A stretch of 64,000 nucleotides of DNA from Amnibacterium kyonggiense (GCF_004364555.1 NZ_SOAM01000003.1:248001-312000); one strand, 5' to 3'. Shown: positions 52,438 through 61,671, counted from the stretch's first letter. Numbers and translations are program-made. The notes: generated by a model not told the origin, from the letters alone.

Positions 52438-52896
52438 TCAGGGCCTGCGGAGCGCCGGGTACGGAGACGCCCGGAAGCCGAGGTCGAGGTAGAGCGCCTC
52501 GCCGTCCGCCGTCGCGAACAGGTCGGTGCGCCCGACGCCGCGGCGGTCGAGCTCGGCGAGCAGCGCCGACAGGCAGGCGCGGGCGTGCCCGCGTCTGCGA
52601 TGACCGGGCAGGGTGCTGACCTGCGACAGGTGCGCGGCGAGGCCGGCCGGGTTCGTCGGCGAAGGGGCGCGGTGCTCCAGCACCGCCATCGCGCATGCGA
52701 CCGGCCCCGCCGAGGGCTCGTCGACGACCGCGACGAGCACGTCGTCGCCCGCGAGCGCAGCCTCGAACCAGCGCTGCGCCGCCGTGCGCCACCGCGGATC
52801 GGCGGTGTCCTGCCCCATCGCGTCGAACATCGCCGCGCGGAGCGCGACGAGCGCCGCCGCATCGGCGGCGACGGCGAGGCGAGCGGACGCGGTCAC
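52438..52896 (-). CDS. GNAT acetyltransferase
   Basis: 152 residues, single GNAT domain: PRWRTAAQRWFEAAL, then VDEPSAGPVACAMAV, the acetyl-CoA loop STLPGHRRRGHARACLSALL, and TADGEALYLDLGFR. Substrate unknown. GTG 52896 has CAGGAT six bases upstream (leaderless), and the divergent DUF2568 gene at 52945 has its own CAGGAT box (52933-52938), giving back-to-back leaderless promoters over about 48 bases. Confidence 0.8.
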   Translation of the reverse strand: MTASARLAVAADAAALVALRAAMFDAMGQDTADPRWRTAAQRWFEAALAGDDVLVAVVDEPSAGPVACAMAVLEHRAPSPTNPAGLAAHLSQVSTLPGHRRRGHARACLSALLAELDRRGVGRTDLFATADGEALYLDLGFRASPYPALRRP

Positions 52897-52944
52897 CGAA
52901 CCATCCTGGCCGCGCCGACCTCCGGGGTCCGGCAGGATGTCGCG

Positions 52945-53286
52945 GTGCGATCCCTGCTCGGCCTGAACGCGGCGCTCGCCTTCCTGCTCGAACTCGCGCT
53001 GCTCGTCGCAGCGGTCGCGATCGGCCTCCTCCTGCCCGCGCCGCTCGCCGTCCGCATCGTCGTCGCGGTGGTGCTGCCGGTGCTCGTCATCGCCTTCTGG
53101 GCGGTCGCCATGGCGCCGAGGGCGCCGCGCCGACTGGCGCCCTCGCGACGGCTGATCGCGCAGACGGTGCTGTTCGCCCTCGCCGTGGTCGGCCTGGCCG
53201 TCGTCGGCCAGGTGGTGTGGGCGCTGGTGCTCGCGGTGCTCGTCGCGGTGCGGATCGCGCTCGGCGTCCGCGTCGGCCGGATCTGA
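52945..53286 (+). CDS. DUF2568/YrdB-like membrane protein
   Basis: 113 residues, four hydrophobic helices with the NAALAFLLELALLVA start and the APRAPRRL loop typical of DUF2568. The function of the family is not known. CAGGAT at 52933-52938 lies six bases before GTG 52945. Divergent from the GNAT gene. Confidence 0.7.
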   Translation: MRSLLGLNAALAFLLELALLVAAVAIGLLLPAPLAVRIVVAVVLPVLVIAFWAVAMAPRAPRRLAPSRRLIAQTVLFALAVVGLAVVGQVVWALVLAVLVAVRIALGVRVGRI

Positions 53287-53301
53287 CGCGACCGGGTCCG
53301 A

Positions 53302-53421
53302 TCAGCCCTCGGGCTGCGCCTCCACGATCCGCAGGGTCGGCCGCGTCTGCGGCTCGCTGAGCAGTTCGCCGTCCGCGCCGCTGAAGACGAGCGCGGTGGC
53401 TGCCGGGACCTCGAAACGCAT
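53302..53421 (-). CDS. 39-residue conserved-looking small protein
   Basis: Start MRFEVPAATALVFSGADGEL and an ending in RIVEAQPEG with no Cys. GGAGAG sits six bases upstream of ATG 53421, a plausible ribosome binding site. No family recognised; soluble, probably beta-rich. It lies between two plus-strand genes in antisense orientation. Confidence 0.5.
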   Translation of the reverse strand: MRFEVPAATALVFSGADGELLSEPQTRPTLRIVEAQPEG

Positions 53422-53575
53422 GTGCTCTCCCTCCGAACAGGTGCCGGCGACGATGGAGGTCCCCAGGGGCCCGCGGAGGTGCGACACGCCGACCGGCCCC
53501 CGCTCTGGGGGCGGCCTCCGTCCCTCCACAGGCCGTTCCCCCGCGCGCACCGCTCCGACGGGCCAGGCTCCCCGC

Positions 53576-53980
53576 ATGTTCGATCCCCTGCTGCCGATCC
53601 CCACCGACGCCGACCTCCTCGCCGCGGCGGGCGAGCTCGTCGGGCCCGCCATCCGCCGCCAGACGTGGCTGCTCACCCTCGACGACGAGCAGCGCCTCGG
53701 ACCCGTGATCAGCCGGATCGACGACGTCCCCGTCGACGCGGATCCGGTCGCGATCGAGCAGCTCGCGCGCATGCTCCGCGCCCTGACGGACGAGATCGAC
53801 GAGGTCGCGTCGGTCGTGCTCGTCTGGGAGCGTCCCGGCGACGCCGAGGTGCGGATGCAGGAGGCGGACTGGATCGCCGGGCTCGCCGAGAGCGGCGCGC
53901 CCATCCGCGCGCAGCTGCTCTCCTCGGACGACAGCGTCCGGCTCGTCGATCCGGCGTTCGCGGCGCTCGTCGCCCGCTGA
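53576..53980 (+). CDS. Hypothetical protein
   Basis: 134 residues, alpha/beta, no membrane helix. Pro and Asp-rich start, then RIDDVPVDADPVAIEQLARMLRALTDEIDEVASVVLVWERPGDAEV and a final ESGAPIRAQLLSSDDSVRLVDP. No family recognised by eye; a hydrolase-less small cytosolic protein. ATG 53576 is chosen for CAGGCT six bases upstream. Confidence 0.6.
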   Translation: MFDPLLPIPTDADLLAAAGELVGPAIRRQTWLLTLDDEQRLGPVISRIDDVPVDADPVAIEQLARMLRALTDEIDEVASVVLVWERPGDAEVRMQEADWIAGLAESGAPIRAQLLSSDDSVRLVDPAFAALVAR

Positions 53981-53997
53981 GCCGCGGTCCGACCCGG

Positions 53998-54771
53998 TCA
54001 GCGCTTGACGCGGAGCTCGCCCTTCACCGTCTGCGAGCCGAGGCCCTGCGCCACGGGCTTCACCGTGATCAGGTCGAGGTTCACGTGCGCGGGCAGCTCG
54101 AGCGCGTGGACGATCGTCTCCGCGACGTCCTCCGCCGTGAGCGGGTCCGGCACCTCGGCGTACACCGCGTCCGCCCGCGCCCGGTCCCCACCGAAGCGGT
54201 TGAGCGAGAACTCCTCCGTCGCGACCATCCCGGGCGCGACCTCGATGACGCGGAGGGGCTCCCCGGCGAGCTCGATGCGCAGCACCGCGACGAGCGCGTG
54301 CTCGGCGAACTTCGCCGCGTTGTAGCCCGAGCCCCCGGCGTAGGCGATGTGTCCGGCGATCGAGGTGACCGTGACGATGTCGCCGCTGCCGGCGTCCTCG
54401 GCGCCGTCCCGCAACGCCGGCAGCAGGGCGGAGGTCACCTGCTTCGTCGCGATCACGTTCGCCTCGAACATCCACCGCCAGTCGTCGACGCTGCCGGCCT
54501 CCACCGAGTCGAGGCCGCGGGCGCCCCCCGCGTTGTTCACGAGCGCGTGGAGCGGGCCGGCCGAGCGGACGTGCTCCGCGAGCGCCGCGACCTGCGCGGC
54601 GTCGGTGAGGTCGGCGGCGAAGACGTCGCAGCCCGTCTCGGCGGCGAGGCGCTCGAGCCGCTCCGCGCGGCGCGCGACCGCGACGACCTCCCAGCCGTGC
54701 GACCGCAGCAGCGCCACCGTCGCCCAGCCGATGCCCGTGCTCGCTCCCGTGACCACCGCGCGTCTCGTCAT
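53998..54771 (-). CDS. Short-chain dehydrogenase/reductase
   Basis: 257 residues. TGASTGIGWATVALL, DVFAADLTD, NNAGGARG, SIAGHIAYAGGSGYNAAKFA (Tyr and Lys of the active site). C-terminal half ends with VNLDLITVKPVAQG, as in the YdfG/serine-3-dehydrogenase subgroup, so NADP-linked oxidation of hydroxy-acids is plausible. ATG 54771 is chosen over TTG 54783. Divergent from metY. Confidence 0.85.
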   Translation of the reverse strand: MTRRAVVTGASTGIGWATVALLRSHGWEVVAVARRAERLERLAAETGCDVFAADLTDAAQVAALAEHVRSAGPLHALVNNAGGARGLDSVEAGSVDDWRWMFEANVIATKQVTSALLPALRDGAEDAGSGDIVTVTSIAGHIAYAGGSGYNAAKFAEHALVAVLRIELAGEPLRVIEVAPGMVATEEFSLNRFGGDRARADAVYAEVPDPLTAEDVAETIVHALELPAHVNLDLITVKPVAQGLGSQTVKGELRVKR

Positions 54772-54843
54772 GCGGCCATTCAACCGTTACGTCCCATGGC
54801 GTCGGCCGTTGTGCGCGGCCGGGCGCGGTCCTACCGTCGCGCC

Positions 54844-56157
54844 ATGGCTGAGCACACCTGGCACTTCGAGACCGAGCAGATCCACGCCGGCGCCGCCCCC
54901 GACCCCGTCACCAACGCCCGGGCGACCCCGATCTACAAGACGACGTCCTACGTCTTCAACTCCGCCGACCACGCGAAGAACCTGTTCGCGCTGGCCGAGT
55001 TCGGCAACATCTACAACCGCATCCAGAACCCGACTCAGGCGGTCGTCGAGGAGCGCATCGCGGCGCTCGAGGGCGGCACGGCGGCACTGCTCCTCGCCTC
55101 GGGCCAGGCCGCGGAGACCTTCGCGGTCCTGAACATCGCGCAGGCGGGCGACCACATCGTGTCGTCGAGCTCGATCTACGGCGGCACCTACAACCTGTTC
55201 AAGTACACGCTGGCGAAGCTCGGCATCGAGACGACGTTCGTGGTGGACCAGGACGACCCGGAGGAGTGGGCCTCCGCCGTCCGCCCGAACACGAAGCTGT
55301 TCTTCGCCGAGACGATCGGCAACCCGAAGATCAACATCCTCGACATCGCCGCGGTCGCGGAGGTCGCGCACGCGAACGACCTGCCGCTCATCGTCGACAA
55401 CACGATCGCGACGCCGTACCTCATCCGCCCGCTCGAGCACGGGGCGGACATCGTCGTGCACTCGGCGACGAAGTTCCTCGGCGGCCACGGCACGGTCGTC
55501 GCCGGCGCGATCGTCGACGGCGGGAGGTTCCCGTGGTCGCAGCACGTGGAGAAGTTCCCGGGCCTCACCGAGCCCGACCCGTCGTACCACGGCGCCTCGT
55601 ACACGACCGCGGTCGGCGACGGCATCGCGTACATCATCAAGGCGCGCGTGCAGCTGCTCCGCGACATCGGCGCCGCCGTGTCACCCGACACCGCCTTCAG
55701 CCTGATCCAGGGCATCGAGACGCTGTCGCTGCGCATCGAGCGCCACGTCGAGAACACGCAGGCGATCGCCGAGTGGCTCGACGACCACGAGGACGTCGCG
55801 TCGGTGAACTACGCCGGCCTCCCGTCCTCCCCCTGGTACGCGGCCGCGAACCGGTACGCCCCGAAGGGCGTCGGTGCGGTGGTGTCGTTCGAGCTGAAGG
55901 GCGGGGTCGACGCGGGCCGGAAGTTCGTGGAGAGCCTGACGCTGTTCAGCCACCTCGCGAACATCGGCGACGTGCGCTCGCTCGTCATCCACCCGGCCTC
56001 GACGACGCATTCGCAGCTGACGCCGGAGCAGCAGCTCACGACCGGCGTGACGCCGGGTCTCGTGCGCCTCTCCGTCGGCCTGGAGCACGTCGACGACCTC
56101 AAGGCGGACCTGGAGTCCGGCCTCCGCGCCGCCCGCTCCCTCCGCGCCACCGCCTGA
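54844..56157 (+). CDS. metY: O-acetylhomoserine sulfhydrylase (MetY type)
   Basis: 437 residues. PLP-dependent Cys/Met metabolism fold: PLP Lys210 in [34 protein letters not shown], and SYTTAVGDG with the extra region typical of sulfhydrylases and of homologous length. It makes homocysteine from O-acetylhomoserine and sulfide, and metX just downstream provides that substrate. TACCGT six bases before ATG (54832-54837): leaderless. Only 72 bases separate it from the divergent SDR, too short for a SAM riboswitch. Confidence 0.92.
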   Translation: MAEHTWHFETEQIHAGAAPDPVTNARATPIYKTTSYVFNSADHAKNLFALAEFGNIYNRIQNPTQAVVEERIAALEGGTAALLLASGQAAETFAVLNIAQAGDHIVSSSSIYGGTYNLFKYTLAKLGIETTFVVDQDDPEEWASAVRPNTKLFFAETIGNPKINILDIAAVAEVAHANDLPLIVDNTIATPYLIRPLEHGADIVVHSATKFLGGHGTVVAGAIVDGGRFPWSQHVEKFPGLTEPDPSYHGASYTTAVGDGIAYIIKARVQLLRDIGAAVSPDTAFSLIQGIETLSLRIERHVENTQAIAEWLDDHEDVASVNYAGLPSSPWYAAANRYAPKGVGAVVSFELKGGVDAGRKFVESLTLFSHLANIGDVRSLVIHPASTTHSQLTPEQQLTTGVTPGLVRLSVGLEHVDDLKADLESGLRAARSLRATA

Positions 56158-56163
56158 CCCGCT

Positions 56164-56230
56164 GCGGGGTTCACGGATACGGAGATCCGCGGCGCGAAGC
56201 GTCCCGGATCTCCGTATCCGTGAACCCCGC
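56164..56230. repeat. Palindromic repeat family A, copy 2
   Basis: 67 bases: perfectly complementary 26-base arms, the core TTCACGGATACGGAGATCCG, around a 15-base centre containing GCGCGAAGCG. Lies between metY and metX on the same strand, where it may attenuate, terminate or stabilise the transcript. Confidence 0.85.
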
Positions 56231-56312
56231 TCCTCCAGCCCGCCGCAGGCGACCTCGGACATGACGTAACACAAGGACCCGCCGCTCCCCCGGCTGGGAT
56301 GCTGAGGGCGGC

Positions 56313-57518
56313 ATGGACTGGCAGACCTCGGAGGACACCGTCGCGGCGCGGCCCGTGACGGACGCCGACGCGCGGGCGCTCGTCGGGAAGCCGCCGGCGA
56401 GCGGCGCCTGGCGGGAGGGCGACCCGGTCGCGGACCGGTCGTTCGTCACGGGCGGGACGCTGACGACGGAGGCCGGCGCGCGCATCCCCGGGGTGCGCGT
56501 CGCCTACGAGTCCTGGGGCGAGCTCGACGCGGGCCGGAGCAACGCGGTCCTCGTCCTCCACGCGCTCACCGGTGACCCGCACCTCGTCGGATCGGCCGGC
56601 CCGGGCCAGCCGACGGACGGCTGGTGGGAGGGCGTGGTCGGCCCGGGACTCGCCCTCGACACCGACCGCTGGTTCGTCGTCGCACCGAACGTCCTCGGCG
56701 GCTGCGCCGGGACGACCGGACCCGCGTCGCTCGGGCCGGACCAGTCGGAGTGGGGCGGCCGCTTCCCGTACCTCACGATCCGCGACCAGGTCGCCGCGCA
56801 GCTCGCCTTCGCGGACGCGCTCGGGATCGACCGCTTCGCCGCGGTCGTCGGCGGGTCGATGGGCGGCATGCACGCGCTGGAATGGGCCGTGACCGCCCCG
56901 GATCGCGTCGGCGCCCTCGCGGTGCTCGCGGCGCCGGCCGCATCGAGCGCCGACCAGATCGCGCTGAACTCCGTCCAGACGGAGGCCGTCCGTGCCGACC
57001 CGCGCTTCCGCGGCGGCGACTACTACGGCGCCGTGGACGGCGACGGCCCCCACCGCGGCCTCGCGCTCGCCCGACGGATGGCGCTCCTCAACTACCGCAG
57101 CGGCTCCGAGCTGAACGACCGCTTCGGCCGGTCGTGGCAGTCCGGGGTCTCCCCGCTCGGCCACCACGGCCGCTTCGCCGTCGAGTCGTACCTCGACTTC
57201 CACGGCAACCGGTTCACGCGGCGGTTCGACGCGAACAGCTACATCCGGCTCGTGGACGCGATGAGCTCGCACGACGTCGGCCGCGACCGCGGCGGCGTCG
57301 AGGCGGCGCTCGCGACCTACGCAGGGCCCGCGCTCGTGCTCGGCATCGACTCGGACCGGCTCTACCCGGTCGCCGACCAGCGCCGCGTCGCCCGCGGCCT
57401 GCGGGGCGCGCTCGACGGACCCGAGCCCACGCTGCTCGAGTCGCCGTTCGGCCACGACGGCTTCCTGATCGAGCGCGAGGCGGTCGGCGCCGCGCTCCGG
57501 CGCCTGCTCGCGACCTGA
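56313..57518 (+). CDS. metX: Homoserine O-acetyltransferase
   Basis: 401 residues, alpha/beta fold. Nucleophile Ser182 in GGSMGGMHALEWA, oxyanion region LHALTGDPH, NVLGGCAGTTGP, and Asp/His of the triad in GIDSDRLYP and FGHDGFL. It acetylates homoserine with acetyl-CoA; the product is used by MetY. Upstream, metY is separated by 155 bases that hold palindrome A2; no obvious -10 box lies close to ATG 56313, so cotranscription with metY is possible. Confidence 0.95.
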   Translation: MDWQTSEDTVAARPVTDADARALVGKPPASGAWREGDPVADRSFVTGGTLTTEAGARIPGVRVAYESWGELDAGRSNAVLVLHALTGDPHLVGSAGPGQPTDGWWEGVVGPGLALDTDRWFVVAPNVLGGCAGTTGPASLGPDQSEWGGRFPYLTIRDQVAAQLAFADALGIDRFAAVVGGSMGGMHALEWAVTAPDRVGALAVLAAPAASSADQIALNSVQTEAVRADPRFRGGDYYGAVDGDGPHRGLALARRMALLNYRSGSELNDRFGRSWQSGVSPLGHHGRFAVESYLDFHGNRFTRRFDANSYIRLVDAMSSHDVGRDRGGVEAALATYAGPALVLGIDSDRLYPVADQRRVARGLRGALDGPEPTLLESPFGHDGFLIEREAVGAALRRLLAT

Positions 57519-57571
57519 TCCCGCGCCCCCGGGGTCGCTGGGCCCCCTAGCATCGGTGCCCGGGAGGTCCG

Positions 57572-58240
57572 ATGACGACAGCGGGTGCGGAGACGCGCCG
57601 TCGGCGGATCCGCGTCGCCCTGGTCGACGACCACCTCCTGCTCGTCGAGGGACTGGCCGCGCGGCTCTCGGCGCCGCGGGCGCGGATCGAGGTCGTCGCC
57701 GCGCTCACCGACTGGCAGCCGCTGCTCGACCACCCGGACTTCCCGGTCGACGTGGTCGTCGTCGAGTTCGGGCTCGAGGACGACGTGCCGTTCGAGACGA
57801 AGGTGCAGCAGCTCGGCGACCGGGGCATCGCCGCGGTCGCGCTCGCGCGCACGCGGGACGCCGCGACCGTCCACGCCGCGCTCACCGCCGGCGCCCTCAC
57901 CCTCGTGCCGAAGAGCGATCCCGCCGAGCACCTCGTCGCCGCCGTGCACGCCGCCGCCGACGGGCGGGCGCACCACTCGCCGTCGGTGCAGGAGGCGCTC
58001 GACGCGTGGGCGAACCGGGCCGACCCGACCCTCGGCCGGCAGGAGCTGACGGCCCTCCAGCTCTACGCGCAGGGCCGCAGCGTGCACGAGGTCGCCCTGC
58101 ACATGGCGACCACGGACCAGACCGCGAAGAGCTACATCAAGCGCGGGCGCCGCAAGTACCGCGCCGCCGGCGTCGACCTCGGCACGAAGCTGCTGCTGCG
58201 CCGCCACGCGATCCGCGAGGGCTGGATCCCGCCCGAGTGA
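57572..58240 (+). CDS. NarL/LuxR-type regulator with Glu in place of the phosphoacceptor Asp
   Basis: 222 residues: receiver (about 12-130) and LuxR-type HTH (about 150-220). Acidic pocket Asp19-Asp20 and switch Lys114 (VPKS) are kept, but the phosphoacceptor position reads VVVVEFGLED with Glu65, where the paralogue at 61005 has Asp59. A Glu there often mimics the phosphorylated state, so constitutive or phosphate-independent activity is likely. GGGAGG precedes ATG 57572. HTH contains TAKSYIKRGRRKYRAAG, close to the paralogue. Confidence 0.88.
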   Translation: MTTAGAETRRRRIRVALVDDHLLLVEGLAARLSAPRARIEVVAALTDWQPLLDHPDFPVDVVVVEFGLEDDVPFETKVQQLGDRGIAAVALARTRDAATVHAALTAGALTLVPKSDPAEHLVAAVHAAADGRAHHSPSVQEALDAWANRADPTLGRQELTALQLYAQGRSVHEVALHMATTDQTAKSYIKRGRRKYRAAGVDLGTKLLLRRHAIREGWIPPE

Positions 58241-58241
58241 C

Positions 58242-58298
58242 GTTCACCGATACGGAGATGCGCAGCGCGAAGCGGCCCGCATCTCCGTATCCGTGAAC
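58242..58298. repeat. Palindromic repeat family A, copy 3
   Basis: 57 bases: 21-base arms around the 15-base centre CAGCGCGAAGCGGCC. One arm pair is mismatched (C opposite C) but at another pair C-G is replaced by G-C (GATGCG against CGCATC), a compensatory change relative to copies 1 and 2. It begins at the base after the stop of the Glu-receiver regulator. Confidence 0.85.
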
Positions 58299-58451
58299 TC
58301 CGCACGACGGGTGATACCACTTCCACAGTTCCCAGGCGCGTCAAAACCTTCAACCGGTGTGGCAACCTTGCGCGCCGAATCCCCCGTGATTCCATGACCC
58401 GGCGCTCGCCCAGGACTCCTGCCGGGCGCCGGACACACGGCACGGGAAGTC

Positions 58452-59648
58452 ATGGAACGGATCCTCAAACAGCGCGATCGCCTGCTCGGCATCAGCGCGC
58501 GCCTGGTCGGGCTGGTCGGCACGGGCGCCTCGCTCGTGCTCCTGGCACTCTGCGATCCGCGGCCCGGTCTCCTGCTGCTCGTCGCTCCCGGCTACGCCGT
58601 GCTCGTCTTCGCCCTCGTCCGCATCGGCGCGACCCGCGCGATGCTCTGGCCCGCGCTCGCGGTCGGCGCCGGGCTCGTCAGCGCCGTGCTGGTCCGCTTC
58701 GGCACCGTCGGCGCGTTCGACGGCCTCATCGGCCAACCGGCGCCGTTCCCGGTCCCGACCGGCTCGGTCGACGCCGTGCGGCTGCTGCTCGCCGTCTCGA
58801 TCGCCGCCGTCTCCATCGTGCTCACGATCAGCCTCGGCCGGATGATCGTGCTCGTCGGGGCGTTCGGCGTCACCCTGATCACCACGATCGTGCTGTTCGC
58901 CGGGGACGCCGCGCTCGGCGTCGTCGGCGCCTCGGTGCTCGCATCCTGGTTCGGGCTCACCGTCTCCGGGTCGGTGCTCTCCGCCGCGCTGCTCCGCGCC
59001 GCCCGTCGCGTCTCCTCCATCGGCCGCGCGCACCGGAGCGAGCGGCAGGCGAGCGAGACCGAGGCGCAGCGCCGCCAGGGCGCGCGACTGCTCCACGACA
59101 CCGTGCTCGCCACCCTCACGTTGCTCGCCCACTCCGGGGTCGGCGTGAGCCGGGAGGCGCTGCGCCGCCAGGCGGGCGACGACGCACGCCTCCTGCGCCA
59201 GCTCCGCCTCTCCCCCACCCCGATCTCGATGAGCGGCACCAGCGACGGCGCGAAGACCGACGCCGACGGACTGAAGAGCGACAGCCTGCAGGCCGTCCGC
59301 GCCCGCTTCGAGCGCCTCGGCCTCGACGTCAGCTGGCACGGCGCCGGCACCGTCTCCCTGCGCCCGGACCGGCTCGACGCGTTCCTGCTCGCGCTCTCCG
59401 AGTGCCTCGAGAACGTCCGCCGCCACTCCGGCGTCGAGGAGGCCCACGTCACCATCACGGACGACGAGGCCAGCGTGCGCGCGCTCGTGACGGACAACGG
59501 CGTGGGCTTCGAGCCCGCGGCGGTCCCGGCGGGCAAACTCGGCTACCGCGAGTCCATCGTCGGCCGCATCGAGGAGGCCGGCGGCACCGCCCGGGTCTTC
59601 TCGGCGCAGGGCTCCGGCACCACCGTCGTCCTGGAGATGCCCCGATGA
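58452..59648 (+). CDS. Membrane sensor histidine kinase (HisKA_3-like)
   Basis: 398 residues. About six transmembrane helices (10-185), no obvious extracellular sensor domain, then a DHp region with phosphorylated His215 in ARLLHDTVLATL and a GHKL ATPase: N-box Asn321 in SECLENVRRHSG, G1 motif DNGVGF (Asp348-Phe353), and G2-like GSGTTVVLEMP at the end. The HDTV H-box is typical of NarX/DesK-like kinases. GGAAG precedes ATG 58452. ATGA overlap with the next gene and a regulator downstream define a three-gene operon. Confidence 0.88.
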   Translation: MERILKQRDRLLGISARLVGLVGTGASLVLLALCDPRPGLLLLVAPGYAVLVFALVRIGATRAMLWPALAVGAGLVSAVLVRFGTVGAFDGLIGQPAPFPVPTGSVDAVRLLLAVSIAAVSIVLTISLGRMIVLVGAFGVTLITTIVLFAGDAALGVVGASVLASWFGLTVSGSVLSAALLRAARRVSSIGRAHRSERQASETEAQRRQGARLLHDTVLATLTLLAHSGVGVSREALRRQAGDDARLLRQLRLSPTPISMSGTSDGAKTDADGLKSDSLQAVRARFERLGLDVSWHGAGTVSLRPDRLDAFLLALSECLENVRRHSGVEEAHVTITDDEASVRALVTDNGVGFEPAAVPAGKLGYRESIVGRIEEAGGTARVFSAQGSGTTVVLEMPR

Positions 59649-60952
59649 CCGTCGCCCCGGAGCGGGACGCAGCGCCGCAGACGCCGCACCGCAAGGACCT
59701 GCGCCTGCAGGCCCTCGTCGACGAGCCCCACCGCCGTCTCCCCGCGCTCCGGTTCCCGCACCTGCACTCCGAGCGGCTGCGCTCGTCGCGCACGAGCCTC
59801 GGCACCGGCTTCATCGGCATCGCGGCGACCCTCGTCGCCGTCCTGCTCCTGTCGTTCGACCTCGCGCGCTTCGTCGAGGAGTGGCGCGACCAGACCTACG
59901 CGGAGCCCGGGCTCGCGGCGCTCTCCTGGCTCCTGCTCGCGGGGCTCCTCGTGGTGCTCGCCGTCGCGGCCCGCACCGCCGGCGACGTGCTCGACTCGCT
60001 CGTGAGCCTCGGGATCGTCGGCGGCCTCGGCATCGTCGTCGCGCTCGATGCGGCGGCGGTGTGGGGCAACGGCGACCTCGGGCACGACCTCACCGCGGCG
60101 CCGGCCGCCGGCTACGTGCTGCTCGCCATGGTCGGCGTGCGCTCGAGCCGCAGCATCACCGCGGCGTCCGGCCTGCTCGGCGCCGCCCTCGTCGCCCTGC
60201 TGGCCGTCAACGCGCTCGACGCGACGGTGCCGCCCTCCGGCCTCGTGGACGGAGCCGCGATGATCGCGAAGGCCGTCGCGCCGCCCATCGTCGCCGCGTG
60301 GATCGTGCACGTGTTCCGGAACATCGTCTCCGCGGAGCTCGAGCGGGTGCTCGTCGCCTCGACCACGAGCGCGCCCCGGTTCTCCGTCGGCATGATGGCG
60401 TCCGTCGAGCTGGCCCGCCTCGACCTCGCCGCCGAGCAGCTGATGGACGGGATCGCCTCCGGCCGCACGCGCCTGCCGCTGAACCCCGCGACGGCGCAGG
60501 CGGCCGCGGAGCTCGCGACGGAGCTGCGCCTCCACCTCATCGAGGGCCGCAGGCAGACCTGGCTGTACCACGCAATCAGCGAGTCGGAGCTGCTGGGCCG
60601 CGCGGTCACGCTGTCCGACCCCGAGTCCCTCGCCGGCCTGCTCGACCCGTCGCAGCGCGACGGCCTCCTCTCCGCGGTGTGGCTGATGCTCGGCGACGCC
60701 CCCGAGCGGTCGCGCCGCTCCGCGACGCGCGTCGCCATCGAGATCACCGTGGGACCCGCGCGCCCGATCGAGGGCAAGGCCCGGACGATGCACGTCCCGA
60801 TCGTCGTGCAGACCACCGGCGTGGCGCGCAGCCGGGTGGACCCGGCCACATGGGACGCTATGCGCAAGGTCGGGCGGCACGCCGATTCGCAGCGCGGCGG
60901 CAGCCTCTGGGTGGAGATCGACTGCGTGGTCGATCGTCCCGCCGAGCGCTGA
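59645..60952 (+). CDS. Kinase-like membrane protein (degenerate sensor-kinase partner)
   Basis: 435 residues. About five transmembrane helices (55-240) follow a basic cytoplasmic N-terminus; the cytoplasmic C-terminus (about 250-435) shows a long helical pair (residues 255-310) and then helix-strand order similar to a GHKL ATPase but without N, G1 or G2 motifs or a phospho-His. I infer a pseudo-kinase partner or allosteric regulator of the kinase before it. ATG overlaps the kinase stop (ATGA). Followed by the canonical regulator. Confidence 0.6.
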   Translation: MTVAPERDAAPQTPHRKDLRLQALVDEPHRRLPALRFPHLHSERLRSSRTSLGTGFIGIAATLVAVLLLSFDLARFVEEWRDQTYAEPGLAALSWLLLAGLLVVLAVAARTAGDVLDSLVSLGIVGGLGIVVALDAAAVWGNGDLGHDLTAAPAAGYVLLAMVGVRSSRSITAASGLLGAALVALLAVNALDATVPPSGLVDGAAMIAKAVAPPIVAAWIVHVFRNIVSAELERVLVASTTSAPRFSVGMMASVELARLDLAAEQLMDGIASGRTRLPLNPATAQAAAELATELRLHLIEGRRQTWLYHAISESELLGRAVTLSDPESLAGLLDPSQRDGLLSAVWLMLGDAPERSRRSATRVAIEITVGPARPIEGKARTMHVPIVVQTTGVARSRVDPATWDAMRKVGRHADSQRGGSLWVEIDCVVDRPAER

Positions 60953-61004
60953 CCACGACTCCTCCACAACCGTTTTCTTCTCTCACCAAGACCGGAGCCC
61001 ACGA

Positions 61005-61658
61005 GTGACCATTGACACCCGGACCATCCGCCTCGCGATGGTCGACGACCACCGGATGCTGCTGGGCGGCCTCACCGAGTGGATCCGCGGCTACGAGGAC
61101 ATCGAGCTCGTGGCGGCCGTCACGACCTTCACCGAGCTGCTGACGCACCCGAAGTTCCCGGTCGACGTCGTCCTCATGGACGTCGACCTCAAGGACAACT
61201 CGCCGGTGTCGCTGCGCCTCGCGCAGCTGAAGCAGACCGGCGTCGCGACGGTGCTCATGTCGAGCTACTCGGAGCCGCAGATCGTCCGCGAGGCGCTCGC
61301 CTCCGGCGCGCTCGGCTACGTGCCGAAGTCCGAGGACATCTCCATGATCGTCAAGGCGATCCGCGCCGCCGGCCGGGGCGAGTCCTACATCTCGGCCGAG
61401 CTCGACCTCGCGATCAACTCGGGCGACGTCGGCGGCTCCCCGAAGCTCTCCGCGCAGGAGCGCCGCGTCATGGCCCTCTACGGCGGCGGCGAGCCCGTGA
61501 AGACGGTCGCCTACGAGCTCGGCATCTCGGAGGAGACGGCGAAGTCGTACCTCAAGCGCATCCGCGAGAAGTACCGCGTCGCGGGCTTCGACGTGGGCAC
61601 CAAGGTCGCGCTGCGGAAGCGCGCGATCCAGGACGGCATCCTGCTGCAGACGGACTGA
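61005..61658 (+). CDS. NarL/LuxR-type response regulator
   Basis: 217 residues. Receiver with acidic pocket Asp14-Asp15, phosphoacceptor Asp59 in VVLMDVDLKD, switch residues near SSYSE, and Lys108 in VPKSE. The C-terminal LuxR HTH contains TAKSYLKRIREKYRVAG. It is a close paralogue of the regulator at 57572, which carries Glu at the Asp59 position. GGAG lies about nine bases before GTG 61005. A strong hairpin terminator follows. Confidence 0.92.
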   Translation: MTIDTRTIRLAMVDDHRMLLGGLTEWIRGYEDIELVAAVTTFTELLTHPKFPVDVVLMDVDLKDNSPVSLRLAQLKQTGVATVLMSSYSEPQIVREALASGALGYVPKSEDISMIVKAIRAAGRGESYISAELDLAINSGDVGGSPKLSAQERRVMALYGGGEPVKTVAYELGISEETAKSYLKRIREKYRVAGFDVGTKVALRKRAIQDGILLQTD

Positions 61659-61671
61659 CCTCCGTCCGCCT

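Noticed and set aside
54772-54843. SAM or other methionine riboswitch upstream of metY
   Set aside because: Only 72 bases separate metY from the divergent SDR, and a TACCGT box six bases before ATG implies no leader RNA.
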